Shown here in pieces: positions 51,724-60,069 of a DNA stretch of 64,000 bases. This DNA comes from Loktanella salsilacus. Its GTDB lineage: Bacteria > Pseudomonadota > Alphaproteobacteria > Rhodobacterales > Rhodobacteraceae. Positions within the stretch are counted from its first letter, which is position 1, and every line of letters begins with the position of its first letter. The translations under genes and the position numbers were made by a program. The notes under the pieces are model-generated. The model was not told where the DNA came from. It ran no database searches and was given only the letters and a program-made list of their open reading frames with translations. The DNA lies in assembly GCF_900114485.1 (NCBI RefSeq), contig NZ_FOTF01000004.1, forward strand, positions 124,001 through 188,000, in the 5' to 3' direction.

Positions 51724-52631
51724 TGCGGCCAGCGACAGGCGGGCACCTTGCCATGTTGGCGTTTTCGGCGCTGGTGGCCGGGTCGTTTGCGCTTGGCTCG
51801 CGGGCGGCCAATGATATCGACCCGCTGGTGATGACTGCGGCGCGGTTCTGGATCGCGTCGGCCGTATTGGCCGCACTGGCCGTTGCTTTGGGTAAGTGGG
51901 ACAACCGCGTCTTTCGCGCGCCCTGGCGCTTTGTGCTGCTGTCAGGAATTATCTCGACCTATTTCGTGTCGATGTTCGAGGGGCTGAAAACGGCACCGCC
52001 AATCAGTACCTCGGCGGTATTCACGCTGACCCCGATCATCGCGGCGGGCTTTGGCTGGCTATTGCTGCGCCAGCGACTGACTGGCCGGATGATGGTCGCT
52101 TTGGCCATTGGCGGGGTTGGCGCGCTTTGGGTGATCTTTCGTGCAGATTTGCAAGCGGCGCTTGCCTTTGATGTTGGCCGCGGAGAGTTCATCTTTTTCT
52201 GGGGATGCGTGGCCCATGCGCTTTACACACCCTTGATCGCCAAGCTAAAGCGCGGCGAAAATACGTTGGCCTTTGCCTGTATGACCTTGCTTGGCGGTGC
52301 GATCCTGACCAGCATCTACGGCGCGCGCGAAATCATTGCGACGGATTGGTCGCAACTGCCACGCATCGTCTGGATTACACTGCTCTATATTTCAATCTTC
52401 GCTTCTGCCTCTAGCTTTGTGTTGTTGCAGTTCGCGGCGACGCGGCTGCCTAGCGCCAAGGTCATGGCCTACACCTATCTGACCCCCACATGGGTCATCT
52501 GCTGGCAGCTTGCACTTGGTTCACCGCCGCCGCCCACGCTGATCCTGATCGGGATCGCCTTGACCATTTTTGCACTGATCCTGCTGCTGCGTGACGATGA
52601 TGCGCCAAAGGCTGCCGCCATTCCGGCCTAA
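51723..52631 (+). CDS. EamA family drug/metabolite transporter
   Basis: A 302-residue membrane protein of the EamA/DMT superfamily with about ten membrane helices in two EamA repeats (first near 10-140, second near 155-290). Conserved features are LVMTAARFWIASAVLAAL in helix 2 and PLIAKLKRGENTLAFACM at the second repeat, with TPTWVICWQLALG near the end. It probably exports a small metabolite or amino acid. It is coupled to the LysR gene by a TGATG overlap. Substrate unknown. Confidence 0.9.
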   Translation: MRPATGGHLAMLAFSALVAGSFALGSRAANDIDPLVMTAARFWIASAVLAALAVALGKWDNRVFRAPWRFVLLSGIISTYFVSMFEGLKTAPPISTSAVFTLTPIIAAGFGWLLLRQRLTGRMMVALAIGGVGALWVIFRADLQAALAFDVGRGEFIFFWGCVAHALYTPLIAKLKRGENTLAFACMTLLGGAILTSIYGAREIIATDWSQLPRIVWITLLYISIFASASSFVLLQFAATRLPSAKVMAYTYLTPTWVICWQLALGSPPPPTLILIGIALTIFALILLLRDDDAPKAAAIPA

Positions 52632-52675
52632 TCGGCCAAAATCTGCCAGATGATCCATCAGGCCTTGGCCGCAAT

Positions 52676-52700
52676 GCAACCCAATGCGGCGCAGTGCGTT
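52676..52700 (+). promoter_or_regulatory. EcfG-like promoter candidate ahead of the PRC-barrel gene
   Basis: GCAAC at 52676-52680 and CGTT at 52697-52700, 16 bases apart. The -10 is exact and the -35 differs from GGAAC in one position. It ends 30 bases upstream of the ATG. PRC-barrel proteins of this type are frequent targets of the general stress response. Confidence 0.4.
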
Positions 52701-52730
52701 TCAACCCTAGGTAATCTAGGAGGATACGCC

Positions 52731-53078
52731 ATGGAAACCGAACACAACCTGATCGACTCTGGCCGCGTGAATGGCACCCATGTTTTTGGGTCTGACCGAG
52801 AGCAGATTGGCCATATTGACCACCTCATGATCGACAAACTGTCCGGCAATGTCGCCTATGCCGTCATGAACTTCGGCGGCTTTCTTGGCATGGGCGAGGA
52901 ACAGCACCCGCTGCCGTGGAAATCACTGCGCTACGATACGTCGCTTGCCGGCTATGTCACTGACCTGACCAAAGACCAGCTGACCGGCGCGCCAGAGCGT
53001 GTCAGCGATTGGTCGCGTGACCGCGCTTATGAAACGCGGCTGCACGATTATTACGGGCTGGCACCTTACTGGCTATGA
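52731..53078 (+). CDS. PRC-barrel domain protein
   Basis: A 115-residue protein consisting of one PRC-barrel: RVNGTHVFGSDREQIGHIDHL, then AYAVMNFGGFLGMGEEQHPLPW and the final APERVSDWSRD. These small beta-barrel proteins are common in alphaproteobacteria and are often stress induced; their role is unclear. AGGAGG lies ten bases before the ATG, and a CCTAG ... CTAGG hairpin lies beside the ribosome site. It is convergent with aroC. Confidence 0.88.
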   Translation: METEHNLIDSGRVNGTHVFGSDREQIGHIDHLMIDKLSGNVAYAVMNFGGFLGMGEEQHPLPWKSLRYDTSLAGYVTDLTKDQLTGAPERVSDWSRDRAYETRLHDYYGLAPYWL

Positions 53079-53098
53079 CGGATTTGCGCGGGGGCGGA

Positions 53099-54205
53099 TC
53101 AGCCGATCTGACCTCGCACCCCGCCAGTTTGGCCGCGGTCTAGCAGGATGTGATCCAAGATCACGCAGGCCATCATCGCCTCGCCCACCGGAACGGCGCG
53201 GATGCCGACGCAGGGATCGTGGCGACCTTTGGTGATCACCTCAATCGGTTGGCCATCCATCGTGATGGACTTGCGCGGCGACAGGATCGAAGACGTCGGC
53301 TTGACCGCAAAGCGCACGACGACGTCCTGCCCGGTGCTGATGCCGCCAAGGATGCCGCCCGCGTGGTTTGACGAATAGACGGGTTGTCCGTCGTTCCCCA
53401 TAAAAATCTCGTCCGCGTTGTCGCGCCCAGTCAGGGCAGCGGCGGCCATACCTTCGCCAATCTCAACACCTTTGACGGCATTGATGCTCATCATCGCGGC
53501 GGCCAGATCGGTATCAAGCTTGGCATATACCGGCGCGCCGATACCTGCCGGCACACCGCGGGCGACGACTTCGATGATCGCGCCGACAGAGTTGTGGTCG
53601 TCCTTGCGCAGCCAGGTCAGGTACTCTTCCCATTCGCCAGCGGCCTGCGCGTCAGGGCACCAAAAGTCGTTCTGGCTGATCTGGTCCCAATCGAACCGCG
53701 CACGGTCGATCTTTTTCTCGCCCATTTGCACCATGTAGCCGGTGATCTGCACGCCGGGCGCAATCGCAGTAATCGCCTCTCGGGCCACGCCGCCAGCGGC
53801 CACGCGCGCCGCGGTTTCACGGGCAGAGGATCGCCCGCCGCCGCGCGGATCGCGCAGGCCGTATTTCTGGTGGTAGGTGATGTCAGCATGGCCGGGACGG
53901 AAGGTGTTCAGAATGTCGCCGTAATCCTTGGACCGCTGGTCCGTGTTGCGGATCATCAGCTGGATCGGCGTGCCCGTTGTGCGCCCCTCATAGACGCCGG
54001 ACAGGATCTCGACCGCGTCAGGTTCATTGCGCTGGGTCGTGTTCTTGTTCTGACCGGGGCGCCGTTTATCCAGCCATTGCTGGATCATCGCAGGGTCCAG
54101 CGGCACACCCGGCGGGCAGCCGTCGATCGTTGCGCCCAAGGCGGGTCCGTGGCTTTCGCCCCATGTGGTAAACCGGAACAGGTGACCGAAAGAGTTGACT
54201 GACAT
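53099..54205 (-). CDS. aroC: Chorismate synthase
   Basis: A 368-residue FMN-dependent enzyme making chorismate from EPSP, the last common step of aromatic amino acid synthesis. Motifs: [21 protein letters not shown] at the N-terminus (in part [16 protein letters not shown]), [14 protein letters not shown] and [21 protein letters not shown] 54205 has AAAGGG seven bases upstream; the longer frame from 54229 adds residues with no family match. The chorismate mutase gene lies 6 kb away. Stand-alone gene. Confidence 0.97.
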   Translation of the reverse strand: MSVNSFGHLFRFTTWGESHGPALGATIDGCPPGVPLDPAMIQQWLDKRRPGQNKNTTQRNEPDAVEILSGVYEGRTTGTPIQLMIRNTDQRSKDYGDILNTFRPGHADITYHQKYGLRDPRGGGRSSARETAARVAAGGVAREAITAIAPGVQITGYMVQMGEKKIDRARFDWDQISQNDFWCPDAQAAGEWEEYLTWLRKDDHNSVGAIIEVVARGVPAGIGAPVYAKLDTDLAAAMMSINAVKGVEIGEGMAAAALTGRDNADEIFMGNDGQPVYSSNHAGGILGGISTGQDVVVRFAVKPTSSILSPRKSITMDGQPIEVITKGRHDPCVGIRAVPVGEAMMACVILDHILLDRGQTGGVRGQIG

Positions 54206-54297
54206 GCGCGGCCCTTTGTGTTGTTGCACAGGGCTTAAACCATAGGCGGCGCGGGTTCAATTCGGGCGTTACCTTTGTAAAATACCAGTTGTAAGCC

Positions 54298-54322
54298 GTT
54301 GTAATCGCAGCCGGCATACAAC
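54298..54322. promoter_or_regulatory. TTGTAA cluster and inverted repeat
   Basis: GTTGTA at 54298-54303 and TACAAC at 54317-54322 form an inverted repeat with a 13-base spacer. Two more TTGTAA elements lie at 54275 and 54289. They are in the gap between aroC and the symporter gene and could be regulator sites for either one. Confidence 0.3.
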
Positions 54323-54409
54323 TTTAAAATGTTTTCGTCGCCAAGCTGACGTTTCTGTGACAGCCTAAGACCTACCAAGTTTGACGTATCATGATGAAGG
54401 AGCTGCCTC

Positions 54410-55747
54410 ATGACGGACGCAAGTCACACTTCCCCCCCGGTTCACGACGGTAAGATGTCATTGACGATGAAGATTATGCTGGCGATGGGGCTGGGTATTG
54501 TTGTGGGTGTTGTTTTCAACACGCTGAACATCGCCTTCATCAATGATCACGTCGTCGCTGGCTTCTTTGGCATGATTGGCAAGATGTTCGTCAACGCGCT
54601 GAAAATGCTGGTCGTGCCGCTGGTGTTCTTTTCCCTGATCGGGGGCGTCGCCGGGATCGGCGATGTGCGCGTTCTTGGCCGTGTGGGGACCAAATCCTTT
54701 GCGCTTTATATCGCAACGACAGCGCTTGCGATTACTGTCGCGCTCGTGCTGGCCACGATCATCGGGCCGGGCACAGGCTTTGACATGACCGGCATCGACG
54801 CAAGCGGTATTTCCGCAGCCGAGGCACCAAGCGTCTGGAACGTCTTTGCCGCCATCGTGCCGACCAACCCGATCGCCGCCTTTGCGTCGGGCGAAATGCT
54901 GCAGGTGATTTTCTACACGGTGGTCCTTGGCATAGCGGTGCTGATGCTGGGTGATCGGTCCAAGCCCTTTATCGAAGCGTGCGATTACATGAACGAAGTG
55001 ATGATGAAGATCGTCGATCTTGTCATGCGCGCAGCGCCATACGGGGTGTTTGCCTTGATCGCTAAGACCTTTGCTGAACAGGGGCTCGGCCTGTTCATGC
55101 CGGTTATTGCCTATGTGCTGACGCTTGTTGCAGCGCTGATGATCCACCTGTTCATCACACTGCCTGGCATGCTGAAGCTGTTGTCCGGCCTAAGCCCGAT
55201 CACCTTTATGAAAAAGATGCGCCCGGCGCAGATCTTTGCCTTCTCGACCGCGTCGTCAAACGCGACGATCCCCGTCACCTATCAGTGCACGACGGAACGG
55301 GTTGGCGTGGACGAAAGCGTTGCGTCCTTCTGCATCCCCTTCGGTGCGACCATCAACATGGACGGCACCGCGATCATGCAAGGCGTGGCAACGGTGTTCC
55401 TTGCGAACGTTTACGGCATCGACCTTGGCCTGATGGGGTATTTGACCGTGATCGGCATGGCCGTGCTGGCGTCGATTGGTACGGCTGGTGTTCCGGGCGT
55501 TGGTCTGGTCATGTTGACCATGGTGCTGACGCAAGTTGGCCTGCCGATTGAGGGTATCGCAATCATCCTTGGCGTGGACCGCCTGATGGACATGATCCGC
55601 ACGGCGGTGAACATCACCGGCGATGCCATCGTCACAACCATCGTCGCCAAGGGCGAAGGCAAGATCGACATGGCGATCTTTGACAACCCTGACGCAGGCA
55701 CAACTGGCGAAGGCGAGGCGCATTTGCCCGACCACGCCATCGCCTAA
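54410..55747 (+). CDS. Dicarboxylate/amino acid:cation symporter (DAACS family)
   Basis: A 445-residue transporter of the GltP/DctA family. It has eight predicted membrane helices plus the two re-entrant hairpins; HP1 contains FSTASSNATIPVTYQCTTER in part FSTASSNATIP, and the substrate region GATINMDGTAIMQGV is clear. It takes up glutamate, aspartate or C4-dicarboxylates with Na+ or H+. The C-terminus is a short acidic tail. AAGGAG precedes the ATG. A terminator follows. The exact substrate is not fixed by sequence. Confidence 0.9.
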   Translation: MTDASHTSPPVHDGKMSLTMKIMLAMGLGIVVGVVFNTLNIAFINDHVVAGFFGMIGKMFVNALKMLVVPLVFFSLIGGVAGIGDVRVLGRVGTKSFALYIATTALAITVALVLATIIGPGTGFDMTGIDASGISAAEAPSVWNVFAAIVPTNPIAAFASGEMLQVIFYTVVLGIAVLMLGDRSKPFIEACDYMNEVMMKIVDLVMRAAPYGVFALIAKTFAEQGLGLFMPVIAYVLTLVAALMIHLFITLPGMLKLLSGLSPITFMKKMRPAQIFAFSTASSNATIPVTYQCTTERVGVDESVASFCIPFGATINMDGTAIMQGVATVFLANVYGIDLGLMGYLTVIGMAVLASIGTAGVPGVGLVMLTMVLTQVGLPIEGIAIILGVDRLMDMIRTAVNITGDAIVTTIVAKGEGKIDMAIFDNPDAGTTGEGEAHLPDHAIA

Positions 55748-55767
55748 ACGACGCGACATCGTTGAAC

Positions 55768-55794
55768 GGGGCCGCAGCATTTTGCGGCCCTTTT
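55768..55794 (+). terminator. Terminator downstream of the symporter gene
   Basis: Arms GGGCCGCA and TGCGGCCC with a seven-base loop, then TTTT. It lies 20 bases after the symporter stop and ahead of the TPP riboswitch. Confidence 0.8.
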
Positions 55795-55824
55795 CATTTC
55801 GCAGGCTGATTGTTAACGTCATCC

Positions 55825-55905
55825 AACCTCGGGGGGCCAATCTGGCTGAGATGCGCAAGCGGACCCGTTGAACCTGAACCGGTTAAGACCGGCGGAGGGA
55901 AGGTC
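55825..55905 (+). promoter_or_regulatory. TPP riboswitch (THI box)
   Basis: The conserved core is intact: GGCTGAGATG in the J2-3/P3 side, ACCCGTTGAACCTGAACCGG in the P4-P5 region and TTAAGACCGGCGGAGGGAAG at the end; ACCT near 55826 pairs with AGGT near 55901 to close P1. It lies 48 bases upstream of thiB and should turn down thiBPQ expression when thiamine pyrophosphate is plentiful. No terminator hairpin is visible after it, so control is more likely at translation, acting on the GGAGG site at about 55943. Confidence 0.95.
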
Positions 55906-55952
55906 CGGCAATCACGCTGTCCCCCATTCCGCCCGTCGTTTTGGAGGATGAC

Positions 55953-56942
55953 ATGAAGAACCTTTTTTCGAGTCTGGGTCTTTCAAGCGTCGGCGCGATC
56001 CTGTGTGCAAGCACGGCTATCGCCCAGACGCCGACCTTGAACGTGCTGACCTACGACAGCTTTACATCCGAATGGGGCCCCGGCCCGGCGATTGAGGCTG
56101 CGTTCGAGGCGGAATGCGCCTGCGATCTGGTGTTCACTGGCGCGGGTGACGGCGCAGCCCTGCTGGCGCGGCTGCAACTGGAAGGCACGCGCACGGATGC
56201 CGATATCGTGCTAGGCCTCGATACGAACCTGACGGCCGCTGCCCGCGATACGGGTCTGTTTGCACCCCACGGCGTGACGGCCGACCTGACGCTGCCCGTT
56301 GCGTGGGACGACGACACCTTTCTGCCCTTTGATTGGGGCTATCTGGCGTTTGTTGCAAACAAAGACACGCCGGCCGTCGCATCCTTTCGCGCGCTGGCTG
56401 ACAGCGACCTGAAAATCGTCATCCAAGACCCGCGATCATCCACCCCCGGTTTGGGGCTGCTGATGTGGGTCTATGCAAGCGAAGGCTACGCTGCCCCGCA
56501 AATCTGGGCAGATCTGGCGGACAATATCGTCACCGTGACCCCGGGCTGGACCGAGGCCTATAACCTGTTCCTAGAAGGTGAGGCGGACGCGGTCCTGTCC
56601 TACACCACCTCGCCCGCCTATCACCTGATCGCCGAAGAGGACGACAGCAAGACATCCTGGGGCTTTGATGCGGGCAACTATCTACAGGTCGAGGTCGCAG
56701 CCAAACTTGCCGGGACCGATCAGCCCGCGCTGGCGGATCAGTTCATGGCCTTTATCACAAGCCCCGGATTTCAGGACGTCATCCCCGAGACAAACTGGAT
56801 GTACCCCGCAACCGACGTCAGCTTGCCGGGTGGGTTTGACACGCTGACCGTGCCGTCCAAGGGCCTTTTGCTATCATCGCAAGACGCCGCCGACCTGCGT
56901 GATGATCTGGTCGAGACATGGCGCGCAGCGCTGTCGCAATAA
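55953..56942 (+). CDS. thiB: Thiamine ABC transporter, substrate-binding protein ThiB
   Basis: A 329-residue periplasmic binding protein with a signal peptide (hydrophobic run at about residues 5-22, cut after STAIAQ). The mature part begins PTLNVLTYDSFTSEWGPGP, with TYDSF as in known ThiB proteins, and contains FDWGYLAFV and QDPRSSTPGLGLLMW. It binds thiamine and thiamine phosphates. GGAGG precedes the ATG. It is preceded by the TPP riboswitch and its end overlaps thiP by 25 bases. Confidence 0.95.
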   Translation: MKNLFSSLGLSSVGAILCASTAIAQTPTLNVLTYDSFTSEWGPGPAIEAAFEAECACDLVFTGAGDGAALLARLQLEGTRTDADIVLGLDTNLTAAARDTGLFAPHGVTADLTLPVAWDDDTFLPFDWGYLAFVANKDTPAVASFRALADSDLKIVIQDPRSSTPGLGLLMWVYASEGYAAPQIWADLADNIVTVTPGWTEAYNLFLEGEADAVLSYTTSPAYHLIAEEDDSKTSWGFDAGNYLQVEVAAKLAGTDQPALADQFMAFITSPGFQDVIPETNWMYPATDVSLPGGFDTLTVPSKGLLLSSQDAADLRDDLVETWRAALSQ

Positions 56943-58444
56943 TTCGCAGCCTGCCAGCGTGGCTGACTGCCGCGCTGGTGCTGGCGCTGACCCTTGGTAC
57001 GCTGCTTGCCGTCGCCCTGCGGGCCGAGGTGGGGCGCGGGTTGTCCGCCGGGGATTGGTCCGCGATCCGGTTTACCGTCTTGCAGGCTGCTGCCTCGGCG
57101 ATCGCCTCGGTCATTTTGGCGATCCCCGTCGCCCGTGCGCTGGCACGGCGGCAGTTTCGCGGACGTGGTGCGCTTGTGATGCTATTGGGTGCGCCCTTTA
57201 TTCTGCCGGTCATCGTCGCGGTCCTCGGGTTGCTCGCGGTCTTTGGCCGTGGTGGTCTGCTGAACGCGGGGCTCTTGGCGCTGGGCGTTGCTCCAATCTC
57301 AATCTACGGCGCTGGCGGAGTCGTTCTGGCGCATGTTTTCTTCAACCTGCCGCTCGCGGTTCGGCTGATCCTACAGGGCTGGCTGTCTATTCCGGCAGAA
57401 CGGTTCCGTCTGGCCGCCCAGCTGAATGCGCCAATCTGGCGCGTGCTAGAGCTGCCGATGCTGGCGCGCCATGCGCCCGGCGCGCTGCTTGTTATTTTTC
57501 TGATCTGCCTGACCAGCTTTGCTGTGGCCCTCACCCTTGGCGGCGGACCGCGTGCGACGACGGTTGAATTGGCGATTTGGCAGGCGATCCGCTTTGATTT
57601 CGATCTGGGCCGGGCCGCCTTGCTGGCCTGTGTGCAGTTTGCGTTATGTGCGATGGCCGCGCTTGTCGCATGGCGTATCACACCGCTGAACGGGTTCGGC
57701 AGCGGGCTCGACCGGACCGTGGCCCGCTGGGACCAAAGCCGGTGGGACTGGGTCTGGCTGCTGCTGGTGACACTGTTTCTGGTTTTGCCGCTCGCGATGA
57801 TCCTGTGGCGCGGCGTGCCGTCATTGCCGGACCTTGGGCCTGATATTTACCGGGCGGCGGGGCGGTCAGTTCTGGTGGCGTTGGCCGCGACCACGCTGAC
57901 GCTCGCCGGTGCACTTGCACTGTCCCTGCGTGGCGGCGTGTTGGTTGCGCTGGTTGGATCCTTGCCCTTGGCGGCCAGTGCATTGGTGATGGGAACGGGG
58001 CTGTTCCTGCTGGTTTTCCCTTTCGTAAACCCTGTGACGGTTGCGTTGCCGGTGACGGTTGGCGTCAACGCCGTCATGGCGATGCCCTTTGCGTTGCGTC
58101 TGCTGTCGCCAGCCGTCGCCGACATCCGCAGCGACTATGGCCCGTTGGCCGCGAACCTTGCGCTGGGATCATGGGCGACCTTGCGGCTGGTGATCCTGCC
58201 GCGCCTGCGCAAACCGCTCAGCTTTGCCGCAGGCTTGACGATGGCGCTGTCGATCGGAGACCTCGGCGTCGTCGCGCTATTCGCCACGCCCGCGCAGGAA
58301 ACGCTACCGCTTGCGATGTATCGGCTGATGGGGGCTTACCGGATGGATGCTGCGGCGGGGGCTGCGGTCCTGTTGTTGTTCATGGCGCTTGGCGCATTCT
58401 GGATCTGCGATTCAAGGGGGCAGGGTGATGCTGACGCTGGATGA
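56918..58444 (+). CDS. thiP: Thiamine ABC transporter permease ThiP
   Basis: A 508-residue integral membrane protein with about twelve helices in two binding-protein-dependent transport domains (roughly residues 45-260 and 300-500), the duplicated layout expected of ThiP. The EAA-type loops that dock on the ATPase are visible as FRLAAQLNAPIWRVLELPML and YGPLAANLALGSWATLRLVI. It forms the channel for thiamine. Its start overlaps thiB by 25 bases and its end overlaps thiQ by 17, so the three are translated as one unit. Confidence 0.94.
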   Translation: MARSAVAIIRSLPAWLTAALVLALTLGTLLAVALRAEVGRGLSAGDWSAIRFTVLQAAASAIASVILAIPVARALARRQFRGRGALVMLLGAPFILPVIVAVLGLLAVFGRGGLLNAGLLALGVAPISIYGAGGVVLAHVFFNLPLAVRLILQGWLSIPAERFRLAAQLNAPIWRVLELPMLARHAPGALLVIFLICLTSFAVALTLGGGPRATTVELAIWQAIRFDFDLGRAALLACVQFALCAMAALVAWRITPLNGFGSGLDRTVARWDQSRWDWVWLLLVTLFLVLPLAMILWRGVPSLPDLGPDIYRAAGRSVLVALAATTLTLAGALALSLRGGVLVALVGSLPLAASALVMGTGLFLLVFPFVNPVTVALPVTVGVNAVMAMPFALRLLSPAVADIRSDYGPLAANLALGSWATLRLVILPRLRKPLSFAAGLTMALSIGDLGVVALFATPAQETLPLAMYRLMGAYRMDAAAGAAVLLLFMALGAFWICDSRGQGDADAG

Positions 58445-59117
58445 TGTGACCGTGTCCAAGGGCACGTTTCAATTGCGGGCAAACCTGCAGGTGCCGCCCG
58501 GCCTGACAGCGGTCATCGGCCCATCGGGCGGGGGGAAGTCTACGCTTTTGGCAGCGATCGCGGGGTTCGGTCCTACCGTGACTGGTCGCGTTATCTGGGA
58601 CGGCGACGATCTGTCAGGCAAAGAGCCTGGGCAGCGGCCCGTGACCATGTTGTTTCAGGACCACAATCTGTTCCCGCATCTGACGATTGCCCAAAACGTT
58701 GGGCTGGCACTGGCACCCCGCCTCAAGTTGAGTGTGAAGCAAAGCGCGCAGGTAGATGCCGTTTTAACCGACGTCGGTTTGCCGGGCCTTGGCGGGCGCA
58801 AGCCTGCTGCATTGTCCGGCGGCCAAATCGGACGGGCCGCGCTAGCCCGGTGCCTGTTGTCGGATCGGCCTGTCGTGTTGCTGGATGAAGCGTTTGCCGC
58901 GCTTGGTCCGGCGCTGCGGGCAGAGATGCTGACGCTGGTGCGTGACCGGATGGCGCAGCAGGGGCGCACTGTCATCATGGTGACCCATGATCCAAATGAT
59001 GCGCGCAGCTTTGCGGATCAGGTGCTTTTTGTGGCCGAAGGTGTCGCGCATCCCCCGCTGAAGGCGGCGGCGTTTTTTTATGACCCATCGCCTGCTGCGC
59101 AATCCTACCTCGGGTAG
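58428..59117 (+). CDS. thiQ: Thiamine ABC transporter ATP-binding protein ThiQ (variant motifs)
   Basis: A 229-residue ABC ATPase. Walker A GPSGGGKST, signature LSGGQIGRAALARC and H-loop MVTHDPNDA are present. Two positions deviate: the Walker B/D-loop region reads VLLDEAFAALGP rather than the usual LLLDEPFSALDP, so the D-loop Asp is Gly, and the signature has QIGRAA where QRQRVA is common. The catalytic Glu is kept, so it is probably active. ATG 58428 has a G-rich site upstream; a GTG at 58425 is also possible. It energises ThiBP. A terminator follows. Confidence 0.92.
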   Translation: MLTLDDVTVSKGTFQLRANLQVPPGLTAVIGPSGGGKSTLLAAIAGFGPTVTGRVIWDGDDLSGKEPGQRPVTMLFQDHNLFPHLTIAQNVGLALAPRLKLSVKQSAQVDAVLTDVGLPGLGGRKPAALSGGQIGRAALARCLLSDRPVVLLDEAFAALGPALRAEMLTLVRDRMAQQGRTVIMVTHDPNDARSFADQVLFVAEGVAHPPLKAAAFFYDPSPAAQSYLG

Positions 59118-59132
59118 TGCCACGCATAAAAA

Positions 59133-59162
59133 AGGCCCGCCCCTGATGAAAGGGGCGGGCCT
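59133..59162. terminator. Bidirectional terminator (thiQ / petC)
   Basis: Arms AGGCCCGCCCCT and AGGGGCGGGCCT with a GATGAA loop. On the minus strand it is followed by a run of six Ts, so it is a good terminator for petABC; on the plus strand it ends the thiBPQ transcript. Confidence 0.88.
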
Positions 59163-59188
59163 GATGGCGTCGGACTTTGGCGGATGCC

Positions 59189-60052
59189 TTAGTCTTTCAG
59201 CTTGTTCTTATGCGGTGCCCAGATGCGCTTGTTCGTCAGGTACAGCAGCACCGACAGCAGCGACAAGAAGATCACGCCGGTCAAGCCAGCCTGCTTGCGC
59301 GCCGTCATCTTAGGCTCTGCCGCCCACATCAGGAAGGCAGCGACGTCCTGCGATTCGGACTCAAGTGTCGCTTCGTGGCCGTCGTCGAATTCGACATCGT
59401 CGCCATAAAGCGGCTGCGGCATGGCGATCCAGCTGCCGGGCACGGTGTGGTGGCCATGCTCGTCCTTGCAGGCATCAGGGAAGCCGCCGTTTGCAAAGGC
59501 CACGTTGTAGGCGCCTTCCATCGGGGTTTCCATTTCAGCCGCACATGCGGGCTCTTCCTCGTAGCCGTCCATCAGGGACGCGATGTATTCCGCGCCGCCC
59601 ATGCCGTTGACGAACTGGCTGATACCCGTGCCGTAGGGGCCGTGGAAGCCAGCACGCGACTTGGCCATCAAGGACAGGTCAGGCGCATTCGACAGCGACG
59701 ATGCGGGATAGTAGTCCGCAGGTGTCGCTGCGCGGTAATCGCCTTCACCGTCGGCCAGCGCCTTGTCGAAGACTTCGAAGTTGGCCGCATAGGCCCGCAT
59801 CTGGTCTTCTGGCAGGGCAGGGCCGGTTTCGTCGTGCAGGGTGCGGAACGCAACACGCTCCAACCCGTGACAAGCGGCACAGACCTCTGTGTAGATTTTC
59901 AGACCGCGCTGCAGCTGCATGGTGTCGTAGCTGCCGAATGGACCTTCGAAGGGGAAGTCGAAATCATGAATTTCGACTTCGGTTTCGGCGGTGGCGGCAC
60001 CGGCGGAAATCGCCAGTGCTGCCATGGCCGTCAGTGTGAGTTTGCGAAGCAT
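59189..60052 (-). CDS. petC: Cytochrome c1
   Basis: A 287-residue cytochrome c1 with a signal peptide (cut after about residue 22), the haem motif CAACH at Cys58/Cys61/His62, an axial Met candidate in SWIAMPQPLYGDD and a C-terminal membrane anchor (about residues 255-275). It passes electrons from the Rieske centre to soluble or membrane cytochrome c. The ATG at 60052 gives the expected MLRKLTLTAMAAL signal. It is last in petABC and is followed by a strong terminator. Confidence 0.96.
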   Translation of the reverse strand: MLRKLTLTAMAALAISAGAATAETEVEIHDFDFPFEGPFGSYDTMQLQRGLKIYTEVCAACHGLERVAFRTLHDETGPALPEDQMRAYAANFEVFDKALADGEGDYRAATPADYYPASSLSNAPDLSLMAKSRAGFHGPYGTGISQFVNGMGGAEYIASLMDGYEEEPACAAEMETPMEGAYNVAFANGGFPDACKDEHGHHTVPGSWIAMPQPLYGDDVEFDDGHEATLESESQDVAAFLMWAAEPKMTARKQAGLTGVIFLSLLSVLLYLTNKRIWAPHKNKLKD

Positions 60053-60069
60053 GGTCACTTGGTCCTTTC

